From the NCBI GenBank assembly GCA_022661535.1, contig JAKULF010000004.1:496001-560000 (forward strand): 64,000 nt of DNA. Reading direction: 5' to 3'. Below the pieces are notes generated by a model. That model ran no database searches, was not told the origin of the DNA, and saw only the letters and a list, made by a program, of their open reading frames with translations. The translations under genes and the position numbers were made by a program. Shown here in pieces: positions 27,515 to 38,227 of the stretch (position 1 is its first letter; each line of letters starts with the position of its first letter). This DNA comes from Eutypa lata. Taxonomy: Eukaryota; Ascomycota; Sordariomycetes; Xylariales; Diatrypaceae.

Positions 27515-29033
27515 ATGGCTCCACCACCGCCGCCGCTTGATCCAGCCCTCGCAGGAGAGGACAAGGGCCCGACGATTACTGGTGTAAGCAGCGCTGTGGT
27601 CGCTCTCAGCACCTTGTTCGTCATCGCTAGACTATGGGTTCGAGTTAGAATCATGCGCAAGTTTGAGCTAGATGACTGGCTGATCGTGATCTCAACTGTA
27701 AGCAAAACGATATCTCGTTCCTTCAGAGCAGAGTACTTACGAAAACCCAAGATATGCGCCTGGATAAGCGTTGGATTCGACGTGGCCGCCGTGAAGTCAG
27801 GTAGTGGCCGTCATATTCAGACGCTCACGACAGACGAGTTGCAAGGAGCCATTCTGCTCACCTTCCTCGGCCTTGTCTCCGGAATTCTATCGTTCTGTGT
27901 GCCAAAACTCGCCATTGTGAAACTTCTTTCCACACTGCTCAACCCTTCACGTCTCCATCTCATATGGCTCTGGTCCATCAGCATCTTCAACCTGCTGATC
28001 TTGCTGGGGTGCCTCGGCATGGTTTTCGGCCAGTGCTATCCGTCAAAATCTCAGTGGGATTTCTCTGTTGTCGCGGAACACTGTTGGGATAAACAGTACA
28101 CGGTCGTTTATACCCAGGCTGTTAGCGGTTAGTAATGCGTTTGCTTGCGTATCTTGACGCTGTCTTGCTTACAACAACACCTACGCAGCGTTTTCCGCTT
28201 TTGTAGACTTATACCTGTCTGTCTACCCTGCCGTGGTGCTGTACAAGATTCATCTTCCAACCAAAAAGAAGGTTGCGCTGAGCGCAGCGCTCGGCATTGG
28301 CTCAATGTAGGTGATGTTCAGAACCACATCCAGAATCATCACCCTTTACTAGCGCAGTGCTTGCTAACCACAACTGAAGCTCTACCGTTGTCGCCGCGTA
28401 TAAAATCACTACTCTCAGTAGCCTAGCTAGCGTTGACTTCACATGTAAGAGACTTAAAATACCTTGTTAGCCAGCGGCTGATTCGTACAGATGATGGTTC
28501 CAATCTGAGTATCTTCACCCTGTGAGTGTTTCCCACTACATCTAGTTTGAGCAGAGCATCTGGTTAATGCCATGTATAGCGTCGAAGGTAGCGTCATCAC
28601 CATTGCAGCTTGCATTCCACTTCTTCAGCCTCTCCTAGAGAAGGCACGGCACCACACATGGTCCAGACTTGGTCCTAGTCAACGCGCGTATCCGGCATCC
28701 GACCGTCGCAAGGGGTACGTGAGCACCAAAGCGTCCGACGACAGGGCCCACTTTCAAAAGATACGTCAAAAGTTCGAGATGGATAGCATCCTAGCAACCA
28801 GAAACGACGACGAGGCCGTCGTCGTACCGAAACCAGCCGGCACCCCAAATCGAACCCTGAACGAAAACGAGGCCGCTTTGGGGACAGTAAATGCCAAACC
28901 TCAGAACGATGACTCCAGCGCACCACCCAAGACATACCAGGGTATCTACAGGACCGACGATATAGATATCAGCTACGCGAGAGAGGAAACAGGGAACCCG
29001 AAGTCTCGTTATCACCACGGCGACTGGGCATAA
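27515..29033 (+). CDS. fungal rhodopsin-like (PTH11-related) integral membrane protein, 408 residues
   Basis: Seven-helix membrane protein of the fungal rhodopsin-domain family, a group with proposed sensor roles and mostly unknown ligands. Six exons join in phase: 27515-27697, 27752-28127, 28189-28306, 28380-28444, 28491-28521, 28580-29033. Exon 5 is only 31 bases, but without it the family pattern breaks; with it the protein reads DFTYDGSNLSIFTLVEG and on into ITIAACIPLLQPL. The N-terminus is short and Pro-rich, the first helix is at about residues 22-42, and FELDDWLIVIS and GSGRHIQTL are family landmarks. The hydrophilic tail after about residue 275 is probably cytoplasmic. It lies between the synthase and the O-methyltransferase; whether it belongs to the cluster is unknown. 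Confidence 0.8.
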
Positions 29034-30476
29034 CAAGCCGACATCAGACAGGGGCTAGAAGGTACTGATAAAAACGGACAAAAGCCAGCGTCAATGATCA
29101 TGATGATAAGCGCTGTGAAGAATGTATGCTGTTTATCAGGCCGTTCATTAAGACAATTTGCTAATTCACAGCAGGTACTGTTCTTACGGACCAACGTCCA
29201 AGGAAAGCCGGATAAGTAGACCTAGTGTAGACCGGAGTGCCTCCCCTTGGATAGGAACTTGGATATGGATGTATTGTTAGTGACATCGCTGCGGTATTTG
29301 CACTTTCGTCTTCGGCTTCTCTGGTCTGTCTACGCTCCTTTCCCGGAAGTTCCTTACCTTAGTAATCCATCTAAGCATTCTTTACCTTTTTATAATTGAA
29401 TGGGAGAAACCTACTGACGATCGATTTACGCGCACACTTGTCTTTAACGATTAGTAATGTGGTTGTCTCCAAGCTTGCCCTACCACTTAGAATATATAGA
29501 ATACAGGTCTAGTTAGTCCTATTATAGGTTAGCCAGGTCCTTGAATTTCGATCACTCTTGTTTAGTTCGCTTTTGATGTGACTTCTGAGTAATGATACTA
29601 TCGTCATGTTCACACCAGTCCCAGCTGGAAGCACCACAGATTCCACGGCCTTGCCAACAACGGTCAGTTGGGGGGAATGGTTCCGACCTTCCAGCAGCAA
29701 GTTCAAGCACTGAAATCCAAAGGCGGAGTTGGGCGATAGGCGCACAAAAAGGCGAAGCCGAGGCCCTTTTATGCACATAATTATTAAGCTTAAAAAACTA
29801 TACGTAAATTGAGATTATAATATTATTTATAAAAGTATTTAAAATATATATAATAAACGTTTTTATAAAATTTTAAACGTTATGTTTTAAAAATTAAAAT
29901 ATTTACATGTTATATTTAGTTTAAAGTTATTAAATAATTAATAATGCAAGTACTTTAACTGCAAGAGTGGCGTGTTGTTCTTCTGATCGCAGAAGGTAGT
30001 GAACTGGTGGGATGGCGATCTTGCTACATGGCTTGGTATCCAATTGGTTATTATCATCCCTTGAAAAGCTTACATGGTTGAAGTGCATCAGTCACAGGGC
30101 ATCATCATTGGGCCGGTAAGCATACCGTCCCCGATATCGAACACGTCGCAATGCTACACACAAGATACCAAAGGATTTTTAGCATGGATTGCACCAATGC
30201 ATCCGTCGTCGGTGTGCCGTTTGACCCCCAAGGGTCATTCACCACAGGGAGCCTCGGTCTCTATTCTAACAGGGGTATCATTATGTCTGGTACTTTTTCA
30301 ATTCAAGAATGGATGAGCCACTTGTCTGCTTCACAAATTATTAAAACCCTGCATCTAATACAAAGTTCTCGCGTCGAAAGTTGCTTTAGAGTCTTTTTCG
30401 TCACTGCTAATCTTGCTTCAGTTAGGCTGATTACCTGATTTTCCCCCTTTGTCTGGTTTCTGATTCTCCCACCGTC
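29034..30476. other. intergenic region with an AT-rich remnant
   Basis: No supportable gene. About 29786-29945 is strongly AT-rich and looks like a small RIP-degraded fragment. The 3' part must contain the O-methyltransferase promoter. Confidence 0.5.
29786..29945. repeat. small AT-rich patch, possible RIP remnant
   Basis: About 160 bp of almost pure A/T with residual C mainly in CpG (ACGT contexts), similar to the large blocks at both ends of the window. Confidence 0.4.
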
Positions 30477-31894
30477 ATGACCACTCCTGACCTTTCATCG
30501 GCCATCGCCCCAACTGATATCGATGCGGTCCCCAAGCTCCTATCTGAGATAGCTACTGCTGGTCATGCCTTCTCCGAAGTTGGCGGTTCCATTGTTACGC
30601 GACGGGAGCTGCTCATGAAGACGCGAGAGCTTGTTAGAGCGCTCGAGAGTCCACGCGACATCATGATCCGGCACGTTTGGGCGCAGGTTAGTGATGATTA
30701 TGCCGTTAAGAATCGTCCGTACTTACCGTAAAAAGCCTTGCAATGTGATGGCCATCTCGTTCGGCGTCCAATCGGGCCTATGGACTGCTATGATGGAAAA
30801 TGGCGATGGTCCTCAGAAAGTAGTCGACCTGGCTAAGCAGCTGGGCATACAAGAGGAGTTATTACAACGCATGATGCGACACATTGCCACGTCCGGTTAC
30901 ATCGACATGACAGCCCCCGATGAGTACACACCCAACAGCTTCAGCAAGTCTTTAGCACTTCCAGCCATCAGCAGTGGCTATCACACCAGGTAAGATCCTT
31001 TCGACGTTTAAGGCTCAGGGGTTAATCTCATTCATACACAGTCCTACGATCCTCAATCCCTCCTTTTTGCGTGCCCATGACTGGCTTCGGGAGAAGGGTT
31101 ACACGTGTCCGACGGACACCGTTGATACTCCGTTCCAGGCAGCTCACAACACCAAGCTGCACGCTTTCGCGTACCTGCAGTCGACTCCACCACATGGACA
31201 GAACTTCCACGACCACATGCATGCTTACCTCCTGGGTCGACCGCAATGGATGGATAAGGGGTTCTATCCCATCCAGGAGCGAGTGTTCGACGGCTTCGCT
31301 ACTACGAATAAGGATGCGGTTCTGTTTGTCGATGTCGCTGGCGGCTTAGGCTATTACACGGAGGAACTTCTGGCCATGTTCCCGGATGCCCCTGGACGAC
31401 TAATTCTCCAGGACTTACCCCCGGTCCTTGGATCGATTCAGCAACTCCACCCACGTATCGAGAGCATGGGGTACGATTTCTTTACTGAGCAGCCTATTAA
31501 GGGTCAGTCATATATCCGACATAGCTTCCCCTCTCAATAGGATAACTAACTAACTAACTATTATCTATCGTAAGGTGCACGCGTTTACTACATGCATACA
31601 GTTCTTCACGACTGGCCGGATAATCAGGCCGTCAAGATTGCCAGCGGCGTCATGGAGGCCATGAAGCCCGGGTATAGCAGATTTCTCGTTCACGAGAATG
31701 TAATCCCCCCTATACCACAAGATTATGAACAGACTACTTTGGACCTCATCATGATGACCAATTTCGGCGGGAAAGAGCGCAGCGCCGCGCAATGGTCTGA
31801 GTTGCTGGAGGAGAAGTGCGGACTTAGAATTGTGAAGATCTGGACTCCGGTCGACGGCATTGAAAGTGTAATTGAGTGCGAGCGCCCTGAATAA
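30477..31894 (+). CDS. SAM-dependent O-methyltransferase, COMT-like (Methyltransf_2), 414 residues
   Basis: Transfers a methyl group from SAM to a hydroxyl, typical of fungal secondary metabolism. Exons 30477-30686, 30736-30989, 31042-31502 and 31575-31894 join in phase with introns of 49, 52 and 72 bp. The N-terminal dimerisation/winged-helix part covers about residues 1-150 (QLGIQEELLQRMMRHIATSG). The SAM motif is LFVDVAGGLG (251-258 for VDVAGGLG; the family usually has VDVGGG, so one Gly is Ala). The catalytic region is YYMHTVLHDWPD with general base His320, followed by KPGYSRFLVHE. Length is normal and no break is seen. It lies 1 kb upstream of the prenyltransferase on the same strand, which supports co-function; substrate unknown. 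Confidence 0.88.
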
Positions 31895-32904
31895 ACGACG
31901 CTGGTCATGGCTTTGATGATGCCAGACGGGGTAGAATCCATCTGAAGCTCAAAATTTTGATTACATGAACGTATCTACAATCAAAACTGATGCTCATTTG
32001 CCAATAATTGCCTGTGACTAGATGCTGTCGTCCCAGGGCGGTTGTCTACTTTGGGGTCTCATCAATCTGGGCGGGGCCGATGTGCATGTTCGCGCTCAGC
32101 TTGTCTAGGATAGAATTACCTACAGCCGACGCCCGCCATCCTTTCCAGGACATCATGAAACGACGTGAGAAGGATGACCAGTGATCCCATTCCAATTTCT
32201 GGTGTGCAATTAACAAACAAGTGTGTGTGTGTGGTCCGCCTGCCGTATTAGACAGCCACGGGTATTCTTGTAAGTTGCACAACGGCATCAATCCTCCTGC
32301 TGTGTAACTTTCGTTGTGATTACGAATGTATTGGCTTTGAGCGTCCCCCTCGTTTTCTCTTTGGGCAGGCCAGTGCTTCCTGTTGCTTAGGGGGTAAGCT
32401 ATTGAACCTGTCTGCTTGCCAGAATGTGTGCTATACTGCGCCGCGCAACAATGCCCTGTAACCTATCTCGCAGGATCCCACTCGGTGATACTACCGGATG
32501 ATGACTTGCCCGAAGGTTGGTCGATGCAACGTCTTGGTGCAATAATACTACCTGATCTTCTACCATAGTTACTTACTGGGAATGATTACGCGAGCAAGCT
32601 GGCACCCGGATTGGTGTGATTTGATTGGGCATACGGCGTACGGGAAAGCTACTTGCTACATATAGACTGCAGCGGCCCCCACGCAGATTTAGCGATAATA
32701 AGGTGTAGATATAGTTCTAACCTCTAACTACGTTATGCAATTTTCCTAGGCTCATGGTACTTCTCTGTCTTGGAAATACCTGAGATGGTCGTATTCACAG
32801 TGGAATCAAGTCGACCCAGGACGGTGATCTCATCATAAATAACCCTGAGGTATCTCTAACGCCAAGTCTCCCAAGCACAACCAGTCACTTGGAACGCTAT
32901 CACC
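31895..32904. other. intergenic region between O-methyltransferase and prenyltransferase
   Basis: No gene seen. It should carry the prenyltransferase promoter. A CGG-N8-CCG arrangement occurs at 32483-32496, with a spacer different from the one upstream of the synthase, so it is weak evidence of shared control. Confidence 0.45.
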
Positions 32905-34343
32905 ATGGCCACTATGGCTCACCAATCCAATGATCTACCGAAGGTCTGGCAGTCATTGAAAAATTGTCTTGCTCCTAGGGATCACGACGCTCGATTTTGG
33001 TGGCAACTCACCGGCTACCAGCTCGCTCATATGGTTGATGCAGCCGGGTACACGATCGAGAAGCAATATGAGATACTTCTCTTCCATTATCACTTAGTCG
33101 TAAGTAGTTTGACAGTCCACCCGCAAGATATATTCTTATAGGTACAATTCAGGTCCCACGACTAGGACCGGCGCCGGATGCGGACGGAAGTCCGAAGCGG
33201 ATCAGTCTGTTGACATACGACTGCTCACCACTGGAGTTCTCGTGGAAATGGAACACCTCTGAAGGTGAACCTGACATCCGCTATTCGTGGGAGCCTTTCA
33301 ACCCGGGGTGTGCCACAAGCGACCCTTTGAATCATGCCCTCTCCATCGACTACATACAGAACGTCGGAGAACTGGTTCCAGGTGCTGATTTTACTTTGGC
33401 AACCCATTTTCTCGCAGAGATCGAGAGTGGCGATCGAACACCTTCGGCCTTCTTGCATGCGGCTGAGTTCCATCGTCACAAGAGCTTGGGTCTCAAGTCA
33501 TATTTTTTCCCACGTAATGCTGGGTCGCTTCAGTCGGGTGATTCTACGACCCGAGAAGAATGGTTTCAAGCCATCGACAAGGTTAGCGCGACAAACGCGA
33601 GTCGCGACCTCCTCATGGATTTCATCACCAACAACTCGGAAGGCCAAGTTATGGTGCCAGCGTAAGCACACGCATTCTTTTTGACGTTTTTGTTGAGTGA
33701 GTTTTGACCGAGACCCTGTCATGTTGGTATTAATCGGATTTGCTTTCATAGCGTTTTGGCTGTGGACGATGTGCCGCCCAGTCAATCCCGCCTGAAGCTT
33801 TACTTTATGACGCCGCATACGAGTCTTTCGTCGCTGCGAGAAGTCATGACCCTGGGAGGCAGGATCGAAGTACCCAAAGCCAATATTGAAGAGATTCGCT
33901 CCCTTATCGAAACTCTGCTTGGGCTTCCAAGTGATTACCCGGAAGATAGGAACATGCCCAACGCAGACCCGGTCGGGAACACTTGGGTCGATACCAAGGA
34001 CTTGGTTCACTGCTTTGTCTATTATTTTGATATCGCACCTGGAAGAGACAAGCCAGAAGTCAAGTTTTATCTCCCGACTCGTAGGTTCGGACCGGATGAT
34101 CTCACCCTCAGTCATCGGCTGATGCAGTGGATGACGGCCCGTGGCCGTGGTGCTTACTGTGACAGATACCTTGCCATGATGAAGGCAATGGGGGACCATA
34201 GAGGCTTGGAGAATGGGCAGGGCGTTCACAGTTTCATCACCTATCAACCAAACAGTCACGGCGAAGCAGACATCAAGTCATATTTCATTCCTGAGGTGTA
34301 CCATCCCGCTCGCTACGCTAAGACACAGCAGAATGGGAAGTAA
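32905..34343 (+). CDS. DMATS-type aromatic prenyltransferase (ABBA fold), 431 residues
   Basis: Soluble, metal-independent enzyme family that attaches dimethylallyl or longer prenyl groups to indoles, tyrosine, xanthones and other aromatics. Exons 32905-33099, 33153-33661 and 33752-34343 join in phase; the start has a strong CACCATGG context. Family landmarks: FWWQLTGYQLAHMV near the N-terminus, SPLEFSWKWN with Glu93 at the position of the substrate-binding glutamate of FgaPT2, then Lys/Tyr shield motifs LKLYFMTPH, EVKFYLP and DIKSYFIPEVY that bind the diphosphate. Length is normal for the family and all expected blocks are present, so I take it as functional. Neighbouring genes provide no obvious indole or aromatic scaffold, so the acceptor is unknown. 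Confidence 0.9.
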
Positions 34344-35392
34344 TCAACTAACAATCATTTCGCTTGGGAAAAACAGGAAGCGTGGTTTTGAGCAAGGCTG
34401 TGAGTAAGAGCAATGACAATCAGACGTCATGGCCGACTTAGAACCAGGAAGTAGCAAGTACCGTATCTAATTGAAACATTTGAATAGGAACGAGACAGAA
34501 ATGTAAAGTATCGTGCTAGCTACTTATATTCTTATCCGACTGTATATAGCGGAATCAAACATTACTGTCCGTTTCGTTGCCACACCTCTCGTCACAGTCA
34601 TATCATTAATAGTACTTGTACAAATTTGTTCACTTTATTCTAATTTCAAGGAACTCTGTACTGACATATTGGTGTCAATAACGTTCGATTGACGATATCA
34701 TTTGTATTCGCCCTTTTATTACCTCAATCATGTGGTAAGCGTTATGAAAACGACCTGAATTAATGGTCTTTTTTTAGATCTCGTGCGGTAAGGCTCACGT
34801 GAAGATCTCCGTCCTATGAGTCAAATGTGGTATGGGGGACTCTAATTTCGTATGCCAGAGCCCAGTGTTAGAGTCTTTTATACCAACACTTTAACATTCA
34901 TATGCAATAACAGTAAGGGGTAGAGGGTCGAAGACACTAAGGTTTGAAGTTATTGGCTAGGTACACTCTAGATCATCAACGCATTTGACAAGAGCGGTTC
35001 ACGTATAGAGATGAGACTAAATACTCATGTTTCAAGTCCAAAGCGTTTTTATCGTGTGGGAGCCATCTGTGAAGATCGGTAATGTTGATGCTTATCCACT
35101 GTTTATATAGTGCAACTTATTCATCCGCCTCCGGGCGTCCTAAGAGACTGGGGCTTTGAGGTGATGTAGATATTGACTTCGCTCTTCAGTTGCTTGAAAA
35201 AACTGTTTCCATAGAAAAATGGATGTGGCTATTGACTTTATCCATGTCTTACGGTAGTAATCTTGAAACAGACGGATAATAAGGACCTAAATTCGAGGTG
35301 GTGACTCGAGCAATAGTCAAGCTCTGCCCCCTAACCTTGATGTATGTGAAGTCGTGTCTGAGGCCGCTCCATTCCAGTTACCAAGCTTTTAG

Positions 35393-35942
35393 GGCATATT
35401 GCTCGCTGCTGTCCTACGGAAATCTGAGATTCTGCCTAGTGTCGTTCCCTATGATGCCCATCATTACGCCGTGACACCAGCTTGTTTCTGGTATTTCTTA
35501 AGAAGAGACATTATCATTGACAAATGGCGGCACAATATCTTTAAGACTCACTACTCACAAGAAGACTTGGCTGCATGGTCAAGTTACATTGCATACGTCG
35601 ACGAAGCCATTGTACTGCCACTCAATGACCCAGTAAACTGGACCGCAACGATACTTGAGCCTCGGCTTCATTCCTAGAGTCTTCTGAGACGAGAACACTG
35701 CTGCACAAGGAGTACGACGCTCCCGATGTCTACAAGCCTTCTCGGAGCTTCTGCTTACCATACACCGAAGAGACAATGGAGAACCACACAAGGAAACAAT
35801 ACCATAGCATCACAAGACCGCGGCCTGGTGTTTCAATGCCATCCAGCGACCAGGCCAATATGTTCGCCGGGTCTCCAGTGAGCGACGATGCGGAAAGACA
35901 TATCCTATGCACGAGTCCAATGAGCTGCCGGAAAAATCATTG
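35393..35942 (+). pseudogene. unidentified broken or partial coding sequence
   Basis: Two adjacent open stretches in different frames read like protein: 35393-35677 (ACFWYFLRRDIIIDKW, then YVDEAIVLPLNDPVNW) has no internal ATG, and from about 35655 to 35942 another frame continues (LLHKEYDAPDVYKPSRSF). I found no convincing intron between them, so a frameshifted relic is likelier than a live gene. The family is not recognised, and the opposite strand is also open here, so chance cannot be excluded. Confidence 0.25.
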
Positions 35943-36975
35943 AGTCACGGGGTCTAAACGTGAAACCCCAGAGGATGACAATCGCAGAGCTATACCAGTC
36001 AATGGTCTATTAGCGGCCCAGGACAAGTAACCCGACCGTGGCATCATAGGCATAAGTCACCTACAGAGTTAGAGCGAAGAAATTCGATTTCCAGCTTACG
36101 AGCGCCTCACTCACTGAATCCGATACTTTCGAGCTTATGGCTTGTTTAATATTCCTGGAAGGGGTAAAGATGTTTTACACACCATCATCCTATTACCATG
36201 ATAAGATAGCTAATAATGGTAATATATTATGAAGAACGTTGGAGAATACAAGTAACGTGAGAAAGAGGAAAATGCGTGGTCTGCGTGTATATTCATTTCC
36301 GTGTTTCCATCTGCTTTATCCGCAACATCCAGAGTTAACAAGTAGTTATCCGACATACTGTTCGTCAATCGACTTACTTGAGACCTACACTTTCGCATCT
36401 GTAGAATGTAGTTTATCGAAAAGACTGCTTCTGCTAGTGTCCAGCTCTTCTATGGCGAGAATCTCATCATCCGTACTCTGAAGGAATTTTTCTTCGTCCC
36501 AGACTGGCTGCCATCCTAGTAGATTCTTCCTCACGGGAACGACCTCTTCGTAACATAGTCGTGAGATTCTTAAGCCAAAAAAAATTAGAATAATGATACT
36601 TACCCATTGTTAGAAAACTGTCTTCCATTAGACAGGAAAGCCAAGAGACTCTGCGGCTATTTGGTCACTCCCATATGTGTAGTTTCGGATCCACGACAAG
36701 CCCCCTACCATGAAGGGCCTTAGCCATGCGACCCGAGAGATTGAACTATGTGGACTCATGCGCAACAGTAATATAGTAGCCGTCTTCTCCTCTGGGAAGT
36801 TAATTTTTCATTACTACGGGGGGGAAAGGTTTAAACCTGAGATAGCTAATATATTAACCAGCAATAGAGCACATACATATCAGAATTTGCGTAAGAGTAG
36901 GTGAAAAATATAAGAATGCCACAAGACAAATAGAAGAACTGGAAGTACAAGATAAAATCAAAAAAATTAAAGCTG

Positions 36976-37110
36976 TGATCAGAGTGGGATTCGAACCCAC
37001 GAAGATTGCTCTACGCGGAAGTTTTGGATAGTATATCCTCTAATTAGTTGGTTAGTGTGCCATTCCTCATCGTTTTTAAGGTGGAAAGTACTAACGAACC
37101 GCGCCCCATG
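36976..37110 (-). tRNA. tRNA-like sequence, possibly a pseudogene or intron-containing
   Basis: On the minus strand GTGGGTTCGAATCCCAC forms a perfect T-arm (5-bp stem, 7-base loop), followed by TCTGATCA as the 3' acceptor strand. About 100 bases upstream on that strand, near 37110, GGTCATG could pair with most of it, followed by a D-arm-like GCGCGGTTCGTTAGTAC and a CTTAAAA loop that would read as a Leu (UAA) anticodon. The anticodon stem is imperfect and the internal distance is too long for a plain tRNA. It is either an intron-containing gene or a decayed copy; identity is not established. Confidence 0.4.
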
Positions 37111-38191
37111 ACCTAATTAGGAAGTATTAGCATCTTGTGATGATGTAGGAAGAGATTGGGGATCGTATAAACTTACCGCTCGGGCATCTGACCATATCTT
37201 GGATGGTTGGTTGAATTTTTTTAATTTTATAGGCTATTATATAGTTAGCTAACTGTGTGTGTTTAAGTCTCCACTCTGGACTAGGGTTGTGAGCTAGGAG
37301 ATATCGGCTCGACTAGTCAGGTACTTAAAGGTAGTTATGTGTTATAGTACTTCGTGAGTGAGCCCCTATTATAGGAGATATAAGAATTTTCAAGTACGGT
37401 ACTTAGGTATCTGGGTACCCTTGATAGCGGGTATTCCCGCGGAGCGGGATGACGTATATCCGGTGACATCCCCTTGGAGGTAGCCCGGTACCTACATTAT
37501 GTACCTAGGTATCTACATGTATTTGTATGGGTACCTGGATACATATGTACCTATGGGCATATTTTACGTTACCCAGGTCAACTCCGAAGTTATAAGAACT
37601 ACGTAAGATTCATATTATGCCAAAAATGAGTTCTTATCGGATCTCACGAGACGTCAATACACCCTGATAATCAATTAATCAATATTTTACCATGTAGGGC
37701 TAAACGAACACGGCTCGATTCATATAGACACGACACACAGCCCCTATCAATAATGTTGGAGAACACACAAGGTCACAAACAAAATAAGAAGCACACATGA
37801 AGATACGCCAGTAGAGAGAGTGTTAGTTAATACAGATCTGACAGACATGATGTCAATCGTGTAGTTCTTACTTATTGCAGCGTGTCGGGTAAACTGGTAG
37901 ACTGGTAGACCAACCCAACATGCAACAAACAAACAGACGCCCTAAACATCGCTCCTTCATAACGCCGAGCTATTTTGAGAGTAGCTACCTATGCTCTAAT
38001 ACACGTAATAGGAGTCCATGTAACTCCTAGCCATCGGGTGCTCCGCAGGGAGTAGAAACACTACAACCCTATCTATCTATCCATCGCAGCATGCAAACTC
38101 CTGCCACGATTTCTGGAGACTCCTTAACCCCTTCAGTACCAATTCATGCACCGTAGTGATTCTCTTTCTTGATACAAGGAACCCCCCTTCC

Positions 38192-38227
38192 ACTCAGCTC
38201 AGCTCCGCTCAGCTCAGCTCAGCTCAG
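38192..38227. repeat. CTCAG pentanucleotide repeat over the csn2 stop codon
   Basis: About seven tandem CTCAG units, one changed to CTCCG. On the minus strand the array begins inside the last codons of the COP9 subunit gene and supplies its TGA (38221-38219). Confidence 0.85.

Larger units (their letters stand above)
34344..38218. other. 3.9-kb gene-poor boundary region
   Basis: Joins the accessory region to the housekeeping block. It contains a possible broken gene (35393-35942), a tRNA-like sequence (36976-37110) and several copies of a TACCTAGGTA-like motif around 37480-37560. Nothing else is supportable. Confidence 0.5.

Noticed and set aside
28128..28579. Rhodopsin-like gene as a pseudogene
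   Set aside because: The apparent stops and frame changes disappear when four short introns and the 31-base exon are applied.
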